A DNA stretch of 64,000 bases from Abelmoschus esculentus. Lineage: Eukaryota > Streptophyta > Magnoliopsida > Malvales > Malvaceae. Positions 1 through 8,828 of this stretch are shown here, in pieces (position 1 is the first letter of the stretch; every line of letters starts with the position of its first letter). The stretch is taken from positions 22,955,001 through 23,019,000 of the forward strand of contig JAUCBN010000006.1 of NCBI GenBank assembly GCA_035048815.1, in the 5' to 3' direction. The position numbers and the translations under genes were made by a program. The notes beneath the pieces were generated by a model, which was not told the origin of the DNA, searched no databases, and worked only from the letters and a program-made list of their open reading frames with translations.

Positions 1-37
1 TGTTCTGATCAAAAATTAAGCTTCGGGTTTTCTCGAT

Positions 38-400
38 TTCAGTCTTAAATATCAAATTAAAAGAATAAAAATTTGGCCAAAAATAAATTAAAAGAGAAAA
101 ATGCGACATATTTTACCTGATTAAAAAAAACTAGAGTTTTGGGAAAATCTTCGAAATCAATTTACTTCGGGTGCAGTGGGAGATGTACTATCAAGAGCTT
201 GCCGTATCTGTTGGGCATATCACGAACTGTGACTCTGTCGAGAGAATTCAAGGATTCGGCAGTGGCACGGGCTTTATAGAAAACGATTATCTGTGTTGGT
301 ATTAAAGAACACAGAGTCGCTTTGGCCGAGTGGTTAAGGCGTATGCCTGCTAAGTACATGGGATTTTCCCGCGAGAGTTCGAATCTCTCAGGCGACGCTA
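38..400 (+). repeat. Left arm of inverted duplication carrying tRNA-Ser(GCU)
   Basis: This segment matches, in reverse complement and with moderate decay, the segment at about 2364-2680. Shared blocks include a stretch around 'ttcagtcttaaa', then 'attaaaagaataaaa', then 'gtgggagatg' followed by 'actatcaagagcttg', and finally the tRNA-Ser body. The duplicated unit therefore includes about 280 bp of 5' flank as well as the tRNA gene. It looks like a DNA-level segmental inversion duplication rather than retroposition. Confidence 0.75.
316..397 (+). tRNA. tRNA-Ser (anticodon GCU)
   Basis: An 82-nt type II tRNA fold with GCT at the anticodon, a long serine-type variable arm, T arm GAGAG-TTCGAAT-CTCTC fully paired, and a 7-bp acceptor stem (GTCGCTT with the 3' strand, one G-T wobble, discriminator G). 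A six-T run about ten bases downstream can terminate Pol III. Box A (TGGCCGAGTGG) and box B (GTTCGAATC) are intact. This is the best preserved of the three tRNA-Ser(GCU) related copies at this end of the window. Confidence 0.95.
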
Positions 401-514
401 AATTTTTTGGATCTGTTTATTTGTTATAACATTAAACTGGTAAAATAGCTCATCTACACCTTAAAAAAACGCAGAAATGAAAACACATCAAAGAAGGGTA
501 AAATCTTGGTTTTA

Positions 515-696
515 TTTCCAAATATCATCCGGGAACTGCACAACAAACCAAGCTTTGTCAAATAACCAGGTTTCCAAATTGCTAGACTTCAAAAAGGAAA
601 TAAAGAGGGAGGCATGCTTTTTACTTGTAACCCCATTCGTTGTCGTACCAGTAAGGGAATTTCAGGAAGTTCCTGTTCATAGCTATACCGGCGTCG
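515..696 (-). pseudogene. GAPDH (GapC-type) C-terminal fragment
   Basis: Reading the minus strand from about 694, the translation gives AGIAMNRNFLKF then YWYDNEWGY, the signature C-terminal block of glyceraldehyde-3-phosphate dehydrogenase (family form AGIALN...WYDNEWGYS). The open frame stops at once after a splice-donor-like AA|GTAAAA. A following acceptor (ctgcag type, exon from about 535) resumes with a serine-arginine codon pair, as expected for the next GAPDH exon, and then decays. The intron trace indicates a genomic fragment rather than a processed copy. Everything upstream is missing because the fragment is butted against a broken tRNA-Ser at 697. Confidence 0.7.
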
Positions 697-766
697 GTCG
701 CTTTGGCTGAGTAGTTAAGGCGTGTGCCTAGCCTACTAAGTACATGAGATTCTCCCGCAAGAGTTT
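697..766 (+). pseudogene. Broken tRNA-Ser(GCU) copy
   Basis: Begins GTCGCTTTGGCTGAGTAG like the intact tRNA-Ser genes, but has a short insertion before the anticodon stem (CCTAGCCTACTAAG), substitutions in the D and variable arms, and loses homology inside the T arm (GAGTTTTCAG instead of GAGTTCGAAT), so box B and the 3' acceptor strand are absent. It cannot fold as a tRNA. Its 5' end coincides with the edge of the GAPDH fragment, suggesting a breakpoint at about 696. Confidence 0.85.
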
Positions 767-1084
767 TCAGCAACCCCTCCCACCTATCATGCAACTCTAT
801 CCTCGATCGTATGTAGTTGTTTGTTAACGCAATTAAGATCCCTATAGTATTCAGTCTTCACAAATTCATATCGCAATTCAGTCCCATTATAAACTATTTT
901 ATGCTTTTAAAATTTTGAAGAAAAAAAAATCATTCTAATAACCATTGTATCACAATACAAGCAACCTTTTGGTAACATGTGTTTGTTGCTAAGTGCCGAA
1001 GAAGTGTTATTTGTTTCTTTTGAAATTATATAACTATCTAAAGAAACTTGCCAGAAAGCGTTTGTAAAAAAAACGCAAAAGAAA

Positions 1085-1156
1085 TGCGTTTGCCGGGAGT
1101 CGAACCCGGATCTATTGCTTGGAAGGCAATTATCCTAACCGTTGGACTACAAACGC
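1085..1156 (-). tRNA. tRNA-Gly (anticodon UCC)
   Basis: A 72-nt cloverleaf on the minus strand: acceptor GCGTTTG paired with CAAACGC, anticodon stem ATTGC/GCAAT around CTTCCAA, T arm CCGGG-TTCGACT-CCCGG fully paired, discriminator A. A T-run lies directly downstream in the direction of transcription. It is the first of two head-to-tail copies and looks functional. Confidence 0.95.
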
Positions 1157-1276
1157 TGATTGTTTGGATGCTTACAAAAATTATTTTAAACATTTATAAT
1201 AAATAGAATAGCACTAGCACAGCCGCAGGCACATGTTTCCAAAAGGTTGAAGCAACTTAGAAAAGATTAAGAAAAA

Positions 1277-1348
1277 TGCGTTTGCCGGGAGTCAAACCCG
1301 GGTCTATTGCTTGGAAGGCAATTATCCTAACCGTTGGACTACAAACGC
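1277..1348 (-). tRNA. tRNA-Gly (UCC), second tandem copy with altered T loop
   Basis: Nearly identical to the copy at 1085-1156, but the T loop reads TTTGACT instead of TTCGACT. This changes the nearly invariant C56, which normally pairs with G19 at the elbow and is also part of box B. Stems remain paired and a T-run follows downstream. It may be transcribed weakly or be an early pseudogene. Confidence 0.85.
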
Positions 1349-1827
1349 TGGTAGCTTGGGTGCTTAAAATTGTTTTAAAAATTTATAATAAATAGAATAG
1401 CACTAGCACAGCAGCAGGCACATGTTTCCAAAAGGTTGAAGCAACTTAGAACTTGTATTATTATGCAGTGATCACGGGCGGTGCGGGTATTTGTAATGAC
1501 GTTTGAGGTTATTTTAATTTTTCATAAATTTTGAAAGTTTAAATTATGTTTTAAATAAATAATTTAATTTTAAATTTTCAAAAAGGTATAATTAATTTTT
1601 GTATGAGAATTTATTAAGAGTAATGTTGGTAATTCTCCGACCCGAATTAAAGCAACTGTTGAATTCTTCAAACTTTGTATAGGTGTTGGAGAATCTGTTT
1701 TGGCTGGCTTTAAAAAATTTTTGAATTCGAGACTGTCGTATTGTTTCTGGGTTGTTTTTGCCCCAGTTTCTGTAGGTGAATATCTATCTAACAATTGGAA
1801 CAGCTCAGTCTTGTTAGTTTAATTTGG

Positions 1828-2122
1828 GTTGCCTGCCTAGCAATAAAGTTCCAGACCGCTAATCCCACATAGAAAGTATATAGAGCCACTAACTCCAGAA
1901 CAAGTATAAATAACCATAAACAAAACATTTCAAAGCACGCAGCCATGCACCGAGCACAGAGCGAACTATTCTTTCGCCTTTTACTAAAGAATACCGTGTG
2001 CTCGTTGCAGAAAGTGGCATACGCCTTTAGTAAAAGGCGAAAGAATAGTTCTAGAGCTCGTGGTGCTATGTATTGTCTATGTGGGATTAATGGTCTGTGG
2101 CTTTATTGCTAGACAGCCAACT
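1828..2122. repeat. Foldback element with perfect 27-bp hairpin core
   Basis: Positions 1963-1989 and 2025-2051 are exact reverse complements (27 bp) separated by a 35-bp loop. Imperfect complementarity continues outward: 'gccatgcaccgagcac' near 1942-1957 pairs loosely with 'gagctcgtggtgctatg' near 2054-2070, and 'agcaataaag...aatcccacata' at 1840-1869 matches the complement of 'tatgtgggatta...ctttattgct' at 2079-2110. The left side has about 70 bp with no partner. No ORF or known TIR was recognised. It could be a MITE-like foldback or a small-RNA hairpin. Confidence 0.75.
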
Positions 2123-2168
2123 GAGAATAAATATAAACTAACATGGCAGAGCAGTTCCATTTGCTTCG

Positions 2169-2322
2169 AATAAATAAATAAATAAATAAGGTCGAACAGG
2201 CCCTTGGAGCTTCCTCTTTGGTGAAATTTTTTCAAACTAAAAATTGAAGGCACAACATTTGTTTGTCTAATGAACCCAGAAACTAAAAAAATATGATCGA
2301 ACAGGCCCTTGGAGCATCCTCT
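2169..2322. repeat. (ATAA)n microsatellite and a pair of 26-bp direct repeats
   Basis: 2169-2189 is a run of ATAA units. The near-identical 26-mers at 2192-2217 and 2297-2322 (core tcgaacaggcccttggagc, one mismatch over the 26) are spaced 105 bp apart, immediately 3' of the second tRNA-Ser gene. No function is evident. Confidence 0.8.
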
Positions 2323-2363
2323 AATGAAGCCAGGACAGAATTTTAGGATGCTTCTGAACCAAA

Positions 2364-2445
2364 CGTCGCCTGAGATATTCGAACTCTCGCGGGAAAATCC
2401 CATGTACTTAGCAGGCACACGCCTTAACCACTCGGCCAAAGCGAC
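2364..2445 (-). tRNA. tRNA-Ser (GCU), inverted copy with T-stem mismatch
   Basis: An 82-nt type II serine tRNA on the minus strand, anticodon GCT, acceptor stem as in the 316-397 copy. The T stem is GAGAG against ATCTC, giving a G-A mismatch at its loop-distal pair. Downstream in the transcript direction only TTT occurs, without a clear run of four or more T within the first bases, so termination may be poor. Possibly functional, possibly an early pseudogene. Confidence 0.8.
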
Positions 2446-2680
2446 ATTTGTTATTAGAACCTAACTCAACAGGTAAACTAAAACAGTGCGGTTTGGTCTC
2501 CGAATCCCTTCATTTCTGTCGACAGAGACATAGTAGGCGACAGTCCCAACAGACACAGCAAGCTCTTGATAGTCCATCTCCCACTCCACCCTAATCCCTT
2601 ACCAATTGGTTTCAGGTCATGTAAAAAACATGTTTTGAATTTTATTCTTTTAATCTGACACTTTAAGACTGAAATATTCT
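2364..2680 (-). repeat. Right arm of inverted tRNA-Ser duplication
   Basis: Reverse complement of 38-400 with scattered substitutions and small indels. Together the arms bracket about 2 kb that holds the tRNA-Gly tandem pair, the GAPDH fragment and the 1828-2122 hairpin. Confidence 0.75.
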
Positions 2681-2689
2681 CTTCATTTG

Positions 2690-3710
2690 TTTTAATTGTT
2701 GGCTGCCATCTATGCTGTAATACGTATCACAGGATGCGTGTGGGTGTCTTGGTGTTTCTGTAGGAAGAATGTGAAGATTTGCATGGAGAATCGATAAAAG
2801 ATCGAATCTAATTAATAATTTTAATGATAATTATTTTAAGAGAATGAGTGTTTTTCAATAAACCTTTTAATTTTTGACTACTCATGAACTTTGATTGTGT
2901 TTTAAAATTATTGCTTGTGGTCAGAAAAATCTATTATGATTTTGAATTCCTATTTGTATTTTAATTTTTGTTATGTGTGTTTGATTTTTAAAGGTTAAAA
3001 CTTGTTTTAATTTACTTAAAGATTTAAGTTTTTTATATTTGATTTACTCGAAATCAAGTTTATATCCTAAAACTTGAATCACAGGAAAAATCATTAGATG
3101 AATATGTTCACCACATCATCCGTGGTCCCAATAAATCAAGATCGTTCAACTCAATTGTTTTAAGTTGAATCATCATCTTCTTTCCTACGTGTAATTAGTG
3201 AGTGAATAGTTATTAGGTAGTTATTTAAAAATAAACGATCTTGATTACTTGGATCATAGATGATGTGATGAACAAGATTCACCTAATAACCTCTCCTAAA
3301 TCACACAATAAATTTTTGATAAAAAAATATATTTCGTTCTTTTGTTATTTTTTTTTTTCAATCAATACATAAAATATTTTAAAAACAATACTCTTTCCAA
3401 TAATGTAGGTATAAAAAATATGAGATTGTATAACAAATTTTTATATATATAGGAGTATAAAAAAAGCGGACCCACTTTTTTTTTACCGTTAAAGGCACAA
3501 TTTAAAATCTTAGCGTTGGCTCCGAGACGGGTAACAAGAAACAAGCCGCCCATTACTCTGCTTTCCCCCTTTTGATTCTCATTCTCAATCTCAAATTTCT
3601 AGAAAAATCATCTTCCATATACTTCTTCGTCTAACCAAATTCCTAATTTTCTACTATATTAATCCTTAAATTTTCCCTTTCGAACTAGAAATTTTGATTG
3701 TAGGAAGCGG
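2690..3710. other. Spacer with foldback relic, then MAD2 leader
   Basis: AT-rich spacer. The only structure seen is the foldback at 3082-3297 (separate entry). From about 3555 the sequence becomes pyrimidine-rich, as expected for the MAD2 5' leader. No coding similarity was recognised. Confidence 0.5.
3082..3297. repeat. Foldback (MITE-like) element, copy 1
   Basis: The left arm (about 3082-3146, containing cacatcatccgtgg and aatcaagatcgtt) is an imperfect reverse complement of the right arm (about 3231-3297, containing aacgatcttgatt and atgatgtgatgaac). Arms are about 63 bp with about a dozen mismatches. The inner spacer contains 'gtgagtgaatagttattag'. A diverged relative of the spacer and right arm is present at about 55525-55720, so this is a repeat family. 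Confidence 0.7.
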
Positions 3711-4962
3711 ATGGCGTCAAGATCAGTAGCCAAAGATATCATCACTCTTCGCGGCTCAGCAGCAATCGTGAGCGAGTTTTTTGGTATGTGGTTTCTCAAA
3801 TCATATCTTTCTTTTCAGTCCACCATTGTTTTTGTTTTTTGAGGGGATTTGTTGACAAATTTTGCATGATTTTCGTTTCCCAGGTTATGCTGCGAATAGG
3901 TAAAGATGAATCGGTACATACTCGTGGGTTTCTTAATTATTTTTAGGGTTTAGGGTTTAATTATTCGATTCTGTCTCTTGTTTAGCATTCTTTACAATCG
4001 AGGGGTTTACCCTGAGGAAAGCTTCGCGAAAGTGAAGAAATACGGGCTTCCGATGTTGCTTACTCAAGATGAAGGGGTGAAATCCTTCATTTCTAACTTA
4101 ACAGCCCAGCTTTCTGGTACTTTGTCTGCCTTTTCCCTTTCGGATCCATTGTTGGTTGCTTAATAGAAAACTGTAGGAAAATGTGATACATTTGAAGTTC
4201 TTTTATTAATCACTTGTTTCACATTTTTGAAAATAAAAAGAATGGCTGGAATCTGGGAAGCTACAAAGGGTTGTATTGGTTATCATGAGTAAAGCCACCA
4301 ATGAGGTGCTGGAGAGGTGGAATTTCAGCATTGAAACAGATAATGTGGTTGTCGAAAAAGGGTAAGAAAATCTCTCTTTTTTACTTGACAGATTCATTTG
4401 AACAGTGTATGTTATTTGTTTGAAATCTGAGAGAATGATGTGGTCTTTGATTTTTGTTTTGCAGTGTGTCAAGGGAAAAGAGTGACAAAGAAATCATGAG
4501 AGAAATACAGGCAATCATGAGACAGATTGCTTCAAGTATCACATACTTGCCATGCCTTGATGAACCCTGTAAGACAAAAACATAAAACTCAAATCCTATT
4601 TCACCCAGATTTAGTAACAAAAGTTGGACACGAGTACTTCGAGTCAGAGTCGCCGTCGTCTTCCTCAACGGGTTGTGTTTGATTGTGTTACAGGCGTGTT
4701 TGATGTGTTAGCATACACTGATAAAGATGTTGCAGTCCCATTCACCTGGATCGAAAGTGACCCCAAACTGATTGCAAATCCCCAGATGGTGAAGCTTCAT
4801 TCATTTGACACTAAGGTAAAAAATGTTGCAAAATCTGCAGGTGAAAAGCTATTAAAAACTGGGATTTCTTCTTGAATAATTGTGAATGTGTTATGGTTGA
4901 TGCAGATACACAAGGTGGACACTCTCGTATCATACAAGAACGATGAATGGGACGAGCAGTAG
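3711..4962 (+). CDS. MAD2: MAD2 spindle assembly checkpoint protein (HORMA domain)
   Basis: Seven coding exons: 3711-3783, 3884-3899, 3986-4116, 4241-4361, 4465-4568, 4694-4815, 4906-4962, all GT-AG, joining to a protein of about 207 residues, the normal MAD2 length. It starts MASRSVAKDIITLRGSAA and ends VSYKNDEWDEQ; the core LPCLDEPCVFDVLAYTD and VPFTWIESDPKL are typical. MAD2 is a single HORMA domain that binds MAD1 and CDC20 at unattached kinetochores and inhibits the anaphase-promoting complex; the C-terminal part forms the safety belt. Exon 2 is a 16-nt micro-exon. Intron 2 has a double telo-box. The ATG sits in a good context (gaagcggATGg). It appears intact; terminal acidic residues differ slightly from the usual EEE ending. 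Confidence 0.95.
3942..3959 (+). promoter_or_regulatory. Double telo-box in MAD2 intron 2
   Basis: The sequence tttagggtttagggttta contains two overlapping plant telo-box units (complement AAACCCTA). Telo-boxes are known near the start of plant genes active in dividing cells. Here it lies within the first 250 bp downstream of the MAD2 start codon. A regulatory role is inferred, not shown. Confidence 0.45.
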
Positions 4963-7900
4963 AGTGTGATTGGAAGCTTGGTGGAACCCAATGTTTGTTT
5001 TCTTCAACTGATGTGAATCTTCTTCTATTCACCAAGTACCAGAACTGCCATGGAATTATTCTGATTGTGTAGTATTTTCATGCATGGTTTAGAAATCAAT
5101 GAAGTGTTCCTTTTTATAGTATTTTAATTCATTTTATTATTAAAAATTTGAAATGTAAGTCTAGAGGCCAAGAATAAACGGTGACCATTGTATCATGGAT
5201 GTTGCATTCAACGGCCATGATTTCTCAATTCTGAGCAGGAGGTTCAGCAAACAGATTCCGAACACATAAACTGATACTTACTGCTTCCTTGGGGAGTCTG
5301 TTCCAGTTGGCAAACTCGAAGACTCCGCCAAAACCAGATTGTTCCTCTTGGACAATACATGCAAGTGCAGGTCCCAATCCAGCTCTATGTTAATTGGTTA
5401 AATAATTATATGGATTGAATGCTGAGGAACTTGTTCTACAAGACAAATAGGCTTTTTATTATTTAGCACATCTGCATAGATAGACTGCTGTCTGCTGCTG
5501 TCGGGTCTTTTCGATCAAATTATACATTCTGCGACGAACGTAGACGTTGTTTTAGGCCTTTGTACTTGTAGGTGGTGATGTTGGGATTGCCAATGGTAGA
5601 AGGAACCAATCCAGTTGCCTGTTTCCCATGTGGTGCAATCGGTTATGAAGCTGCTTGTTACAGACGTATTTGGAGTCAATTAGACATGGACACGGGATTT
5701 TATGTTAACATTATAAACTTTTATTCTTAATAAAATAATATTAAAATTTAAAAAATAAAAAAGTATAAAATTATATTCATCAAAATAAAATATAAATAAA
5801 ATATTAAAATTTTTAAAAAGTACGATTACTCTCTAATACCTCTAAATTATTCACTACATCTACAATGAATTCAGAAGTTTCTGAATAACTTTTATTTAGA
5901 GCACTCCTGATAGACCTTGAACTTATAATTTAAAAAATGATATATCAGTTGACAGTTTAATTATCTATTTTAAAAATTATTGATTCATAACAAAAGAGTA
6001 AAAATCTTTCGTCTTCTAATTGTGTTTTCTTTCGTGTCATTGTTAAAATTTTTTAAAATTTGAACTCTAGTCTTAACTTTTTACGTCTTAAACCCTAAAT
6101 TATGTACCCTAAAAATATATCATACTCCCAACCCAATACTTTAAAAATACATTATAACTCTAATTTTTTAATCTCTAACCACAACCTTAATCTTAAACAT
6201 AAACCCTATATCATAAACTCATTGACTTAAAGTAAAACACCCAAAAAAAATATATAATTCAGAACGCTTATAACAAAATCAAAATTTACATTATTTACTT
6301 CTATTTTTAATTTTGATGTAGATGTTTTGGAATAGTCAAATCTTTTTATCTACATTTATTATTAACATTAAATTTGGACATCTACGTTTGATGTCAATTG
6401 TCAACACAACAATTGTAGTACATGTCGTGTCTCTTTGAATGCCTGCATAGATCCCCATACATGTTGTCGAGTATGAACCCCACAACATGACTTGGATGAG
6501 GCCATTTGGGGTAATTTGTAGTTTAATTTATTCGAAGAATTCATTATTTATCATAGTTTTTCAATTTAATCAAATTATATTAATTAATTATATTTTTTAA
6601 TAAATAAAATTATATATATTTATAGCATTAAATAATTTTAATGAAAGAACTGAAATAAATATTTAATAAATATTTTTTAAAAAATCTCAAATATCTTATT
6701 TAAATAAATTTAAAAGAAAATAGTTATATTTTATATAAATTGTAACATTTTTCAAAAATTATTAATTAAACATTATTTATTAATATGAATATAAAAATTT
6801 ATTAAAAAAAATATTTCTACCGTAAATTACGAATACCTTTAAGTGGAAGCTCCGATTGCTTTCGGTCTGTAGACTCACACACGCACACCGTGTCACGCTG
6901 TCGGTAAACGAAATAATAATTGATTAATGTATAAATATTAATTCAATTCTATAATTACAATATAATTTATTAAAATATAAATAAACAAAATAAGAATTAA
7001 AATATAATTAGATTTATTAAAAATTATAAATAAATGAATATTAAATTTTAAAAATATTATAAAATATCATTAAATTAATAAAAAAATGTAATAATCTAAT
7101 AAATTTAATTATTTTATTATTTTTCAAATGACAACGATCAAAACAATCGTTTGTTATAGTTTAGTGGTCAATTCTGTATTTTATCTAACTTAAAATAAAA
7201 CCCAAATATTTTAATTCTTTTGGTTGGAGACTGAATTTTTCAATATAATTAATAATTTTATATATCCAGCATTTAAATACATCCGTTGGCTTAAATTAAG
7301 AAAGCTTAAAAAAACAAAGTCAAATGATTCCCTAAACCGATATGCTTTGTATTTTGTAAGAATTTCTGTTCCCATTTAGTTTCTGTTTGGTTTGATCCTA
7401 AACAGTACATATGTAGGTTATGTTAAACAAATCAAAAAGAATTTTTTTAAATGATAAATAAATAAATATTTGAGGATAAATTACAAATAATTTAATTTTT
7501 AAAATTTTAAATAAAATAAAAAAGGTTAGAAATAAGAGATGATTATTCTTACATAATCCTTTCATCACAAAACCTTTATTTATTTGTTTTACATCATATA
7601 ACTATTTTGATTTTTCATTGTTTTTAATGTTTTATAATGATTTCTTATAATTTTTAAGTTAATATATTTATCTATATAGTATTATTATATCGTATATTAA
7701 TATATAAGTTTATCTTATCATTTTAAATTATTTAATATTAATTTATTAACGACTTTTATACGAAAATAAATTATTTATCTTAAAAAGAATTAAAAATATA
7801 AAAATTAAAATGATTATTTGATTAAAATTTATTTTTATTATATTAATTATCAAAATGATCAGTGGCACTTGATAGTTGATGGACACTGTACATGGACTTC

Positions 7901-7970
7901 TTTCCTTTTTGTCAAACTTTTTCATATTTATTTCCTTTATTTTACTAATTTAAAGTAATTTTAAATGTTA
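4963..7970. other. Three-kilobase AT-rich spacer
   Basis: MAD2 3' flank to about 5150. Between about 5220 and 5680 base composition is more balanced. A minus-strand reading of about 5285-5400 gives a protein-like stretch (GLGPALACIVQEE, then FGGVFEFANWNRLPKEAVS) and 5580-5660 gives APHGKQATGLVPSTIG; I do not recognise the family, and no start, stop or splice structure could be assembled, so no gene is called. From 5690 onward it is very AT-rich, with a dispersed repeat at about 6000-6255. Confidence 0.4.
6000..6255 (+). repeat. Dispersed AT-rich repeat, copy A
   Basis: Shares ordered short blocks with about 14715-14950, for example 'taccctaaaaatacatta'-like strings, 'taaactctaacca'-like strings and 'taaagtgaaagcacc'-like strings. 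A weaker relative may lie at about 41486-41670. No coding capacity or terminal repeats were seen. Confidence 0.5.
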
Positions 7971-8828
7971 TCAGATGTTCCATTTACGGGTTGTGAGTAA
8001 GCCAGTAAGGTTCTTGTATCATAGGGCTGTTTTGTGCTCCCTTAGTTCCCCCACCTCTCTCCTTTCTCTTTTTTTTTCTCCCTTGTCCCAAAGTAAATTC
8101 TCAGAAGAAGGAAAAAAGAAAGTTTTAAGATGGGAAAAATCTAAAGCCTTTTGCTTTCTTGTGTTCAACTTCTGTTTCAAGTTATCAGCTTTCAGTAAGT
8201 TTGAAGGGCTCTCCTCTCTTTTGGGTCTACTTTTGTCTTCTGTGTTGCTGTTCCTGTTGTTATAATTTTCTGTTTCAGTTCATTTTTATAGCTCCTATGT
8301 GTTTAGATATTTGCTTTCATAGTTTCTATGATTGATGCTGGTTTGGTGTTTTCTCATGAAATCCAGAACTTATCATCAGTTGACCCAACAGACTTCTGCT
8401 GCTGATTTGGGGAAGAAGATGTAACAGGGACCTACACAGAAACCAGAAACCAGAAACCAGAAACTTTTTCATCATTGAAGTTTGTAGCTTTGCTTCCAGT
8501 TTTGAATGGATTTTTTTTCCTTTAATTTCTGCTGAATTTAAGTCAAAAGGTGCTATCCTTCTGTTTGATGATTGTACTGAGTAAAGAAGTTGTCAAATTT
8601 TAGTATAGGATGATTGATAAAGGCAAGAGTTTATGCTTTCATAGATGTTTTTGGGTATTTTTAGAATTTTATCCTGATAGAGGTTTCTACTTCTGGGATA
8701 GTTTGTAGGGTTTTTTCCCCTGATTTTGGAGTTGAAGTTCCCTTCTTTTAGTGGATTAGGTTATGCTGTAAGGAGATTGAATCAGGGTTGGTTCATTGTG
8801 GATTTGATTCTTTCTTTTGTTTTAAGAT
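7971..8828 (+). other. Leader region of the PP2A B' gene with probable 5' UTR intron
   Basis: A pyrimidine-rich segment begins at about 8030. A good donor (ca|gtaagt at 8195) and an acceptor just before the start codon (ttttaag, ending 8826) suggest a 5' UTR intron of about 630 bp, ending two bases before the ATG. Within it, 8437-8464 is four perfect copies of CAGAAAC. This structure is inferred from splice signals only. Confidence 0.45.

Larger units (their letters stand above)
1085..1451. repeat. Tandem duplication of a ~190-bp tRNA-Gly unit
   Basis: Unit one (about 1085-1276) and unit two (about 1277-1451) each contain the tRNA-Gly gene followed by the same flank: 'tttataataaatagaatag', then 'cactagcacagc', then 'aggcacatgtttccaaaag'. 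The flanks differ by only a few substitutions and small indels, so the duplication is relatively recent. Confidence 0.9.

Noticed and set aside
162..359. Minus-strand frame over the left inverted-repeat arm
   Set aside because: Overlaps tRNA-Ser and the duplicated flank, with no conserved counterpart frame in the other copy.
2077..2439. 120-codon open frame on the minus strand
   Set aside because: Its first residues (MAEWLRRVPAKY) are the translation of the tRNA-Ser gene and the rest is repeat sequence; no protein homology.
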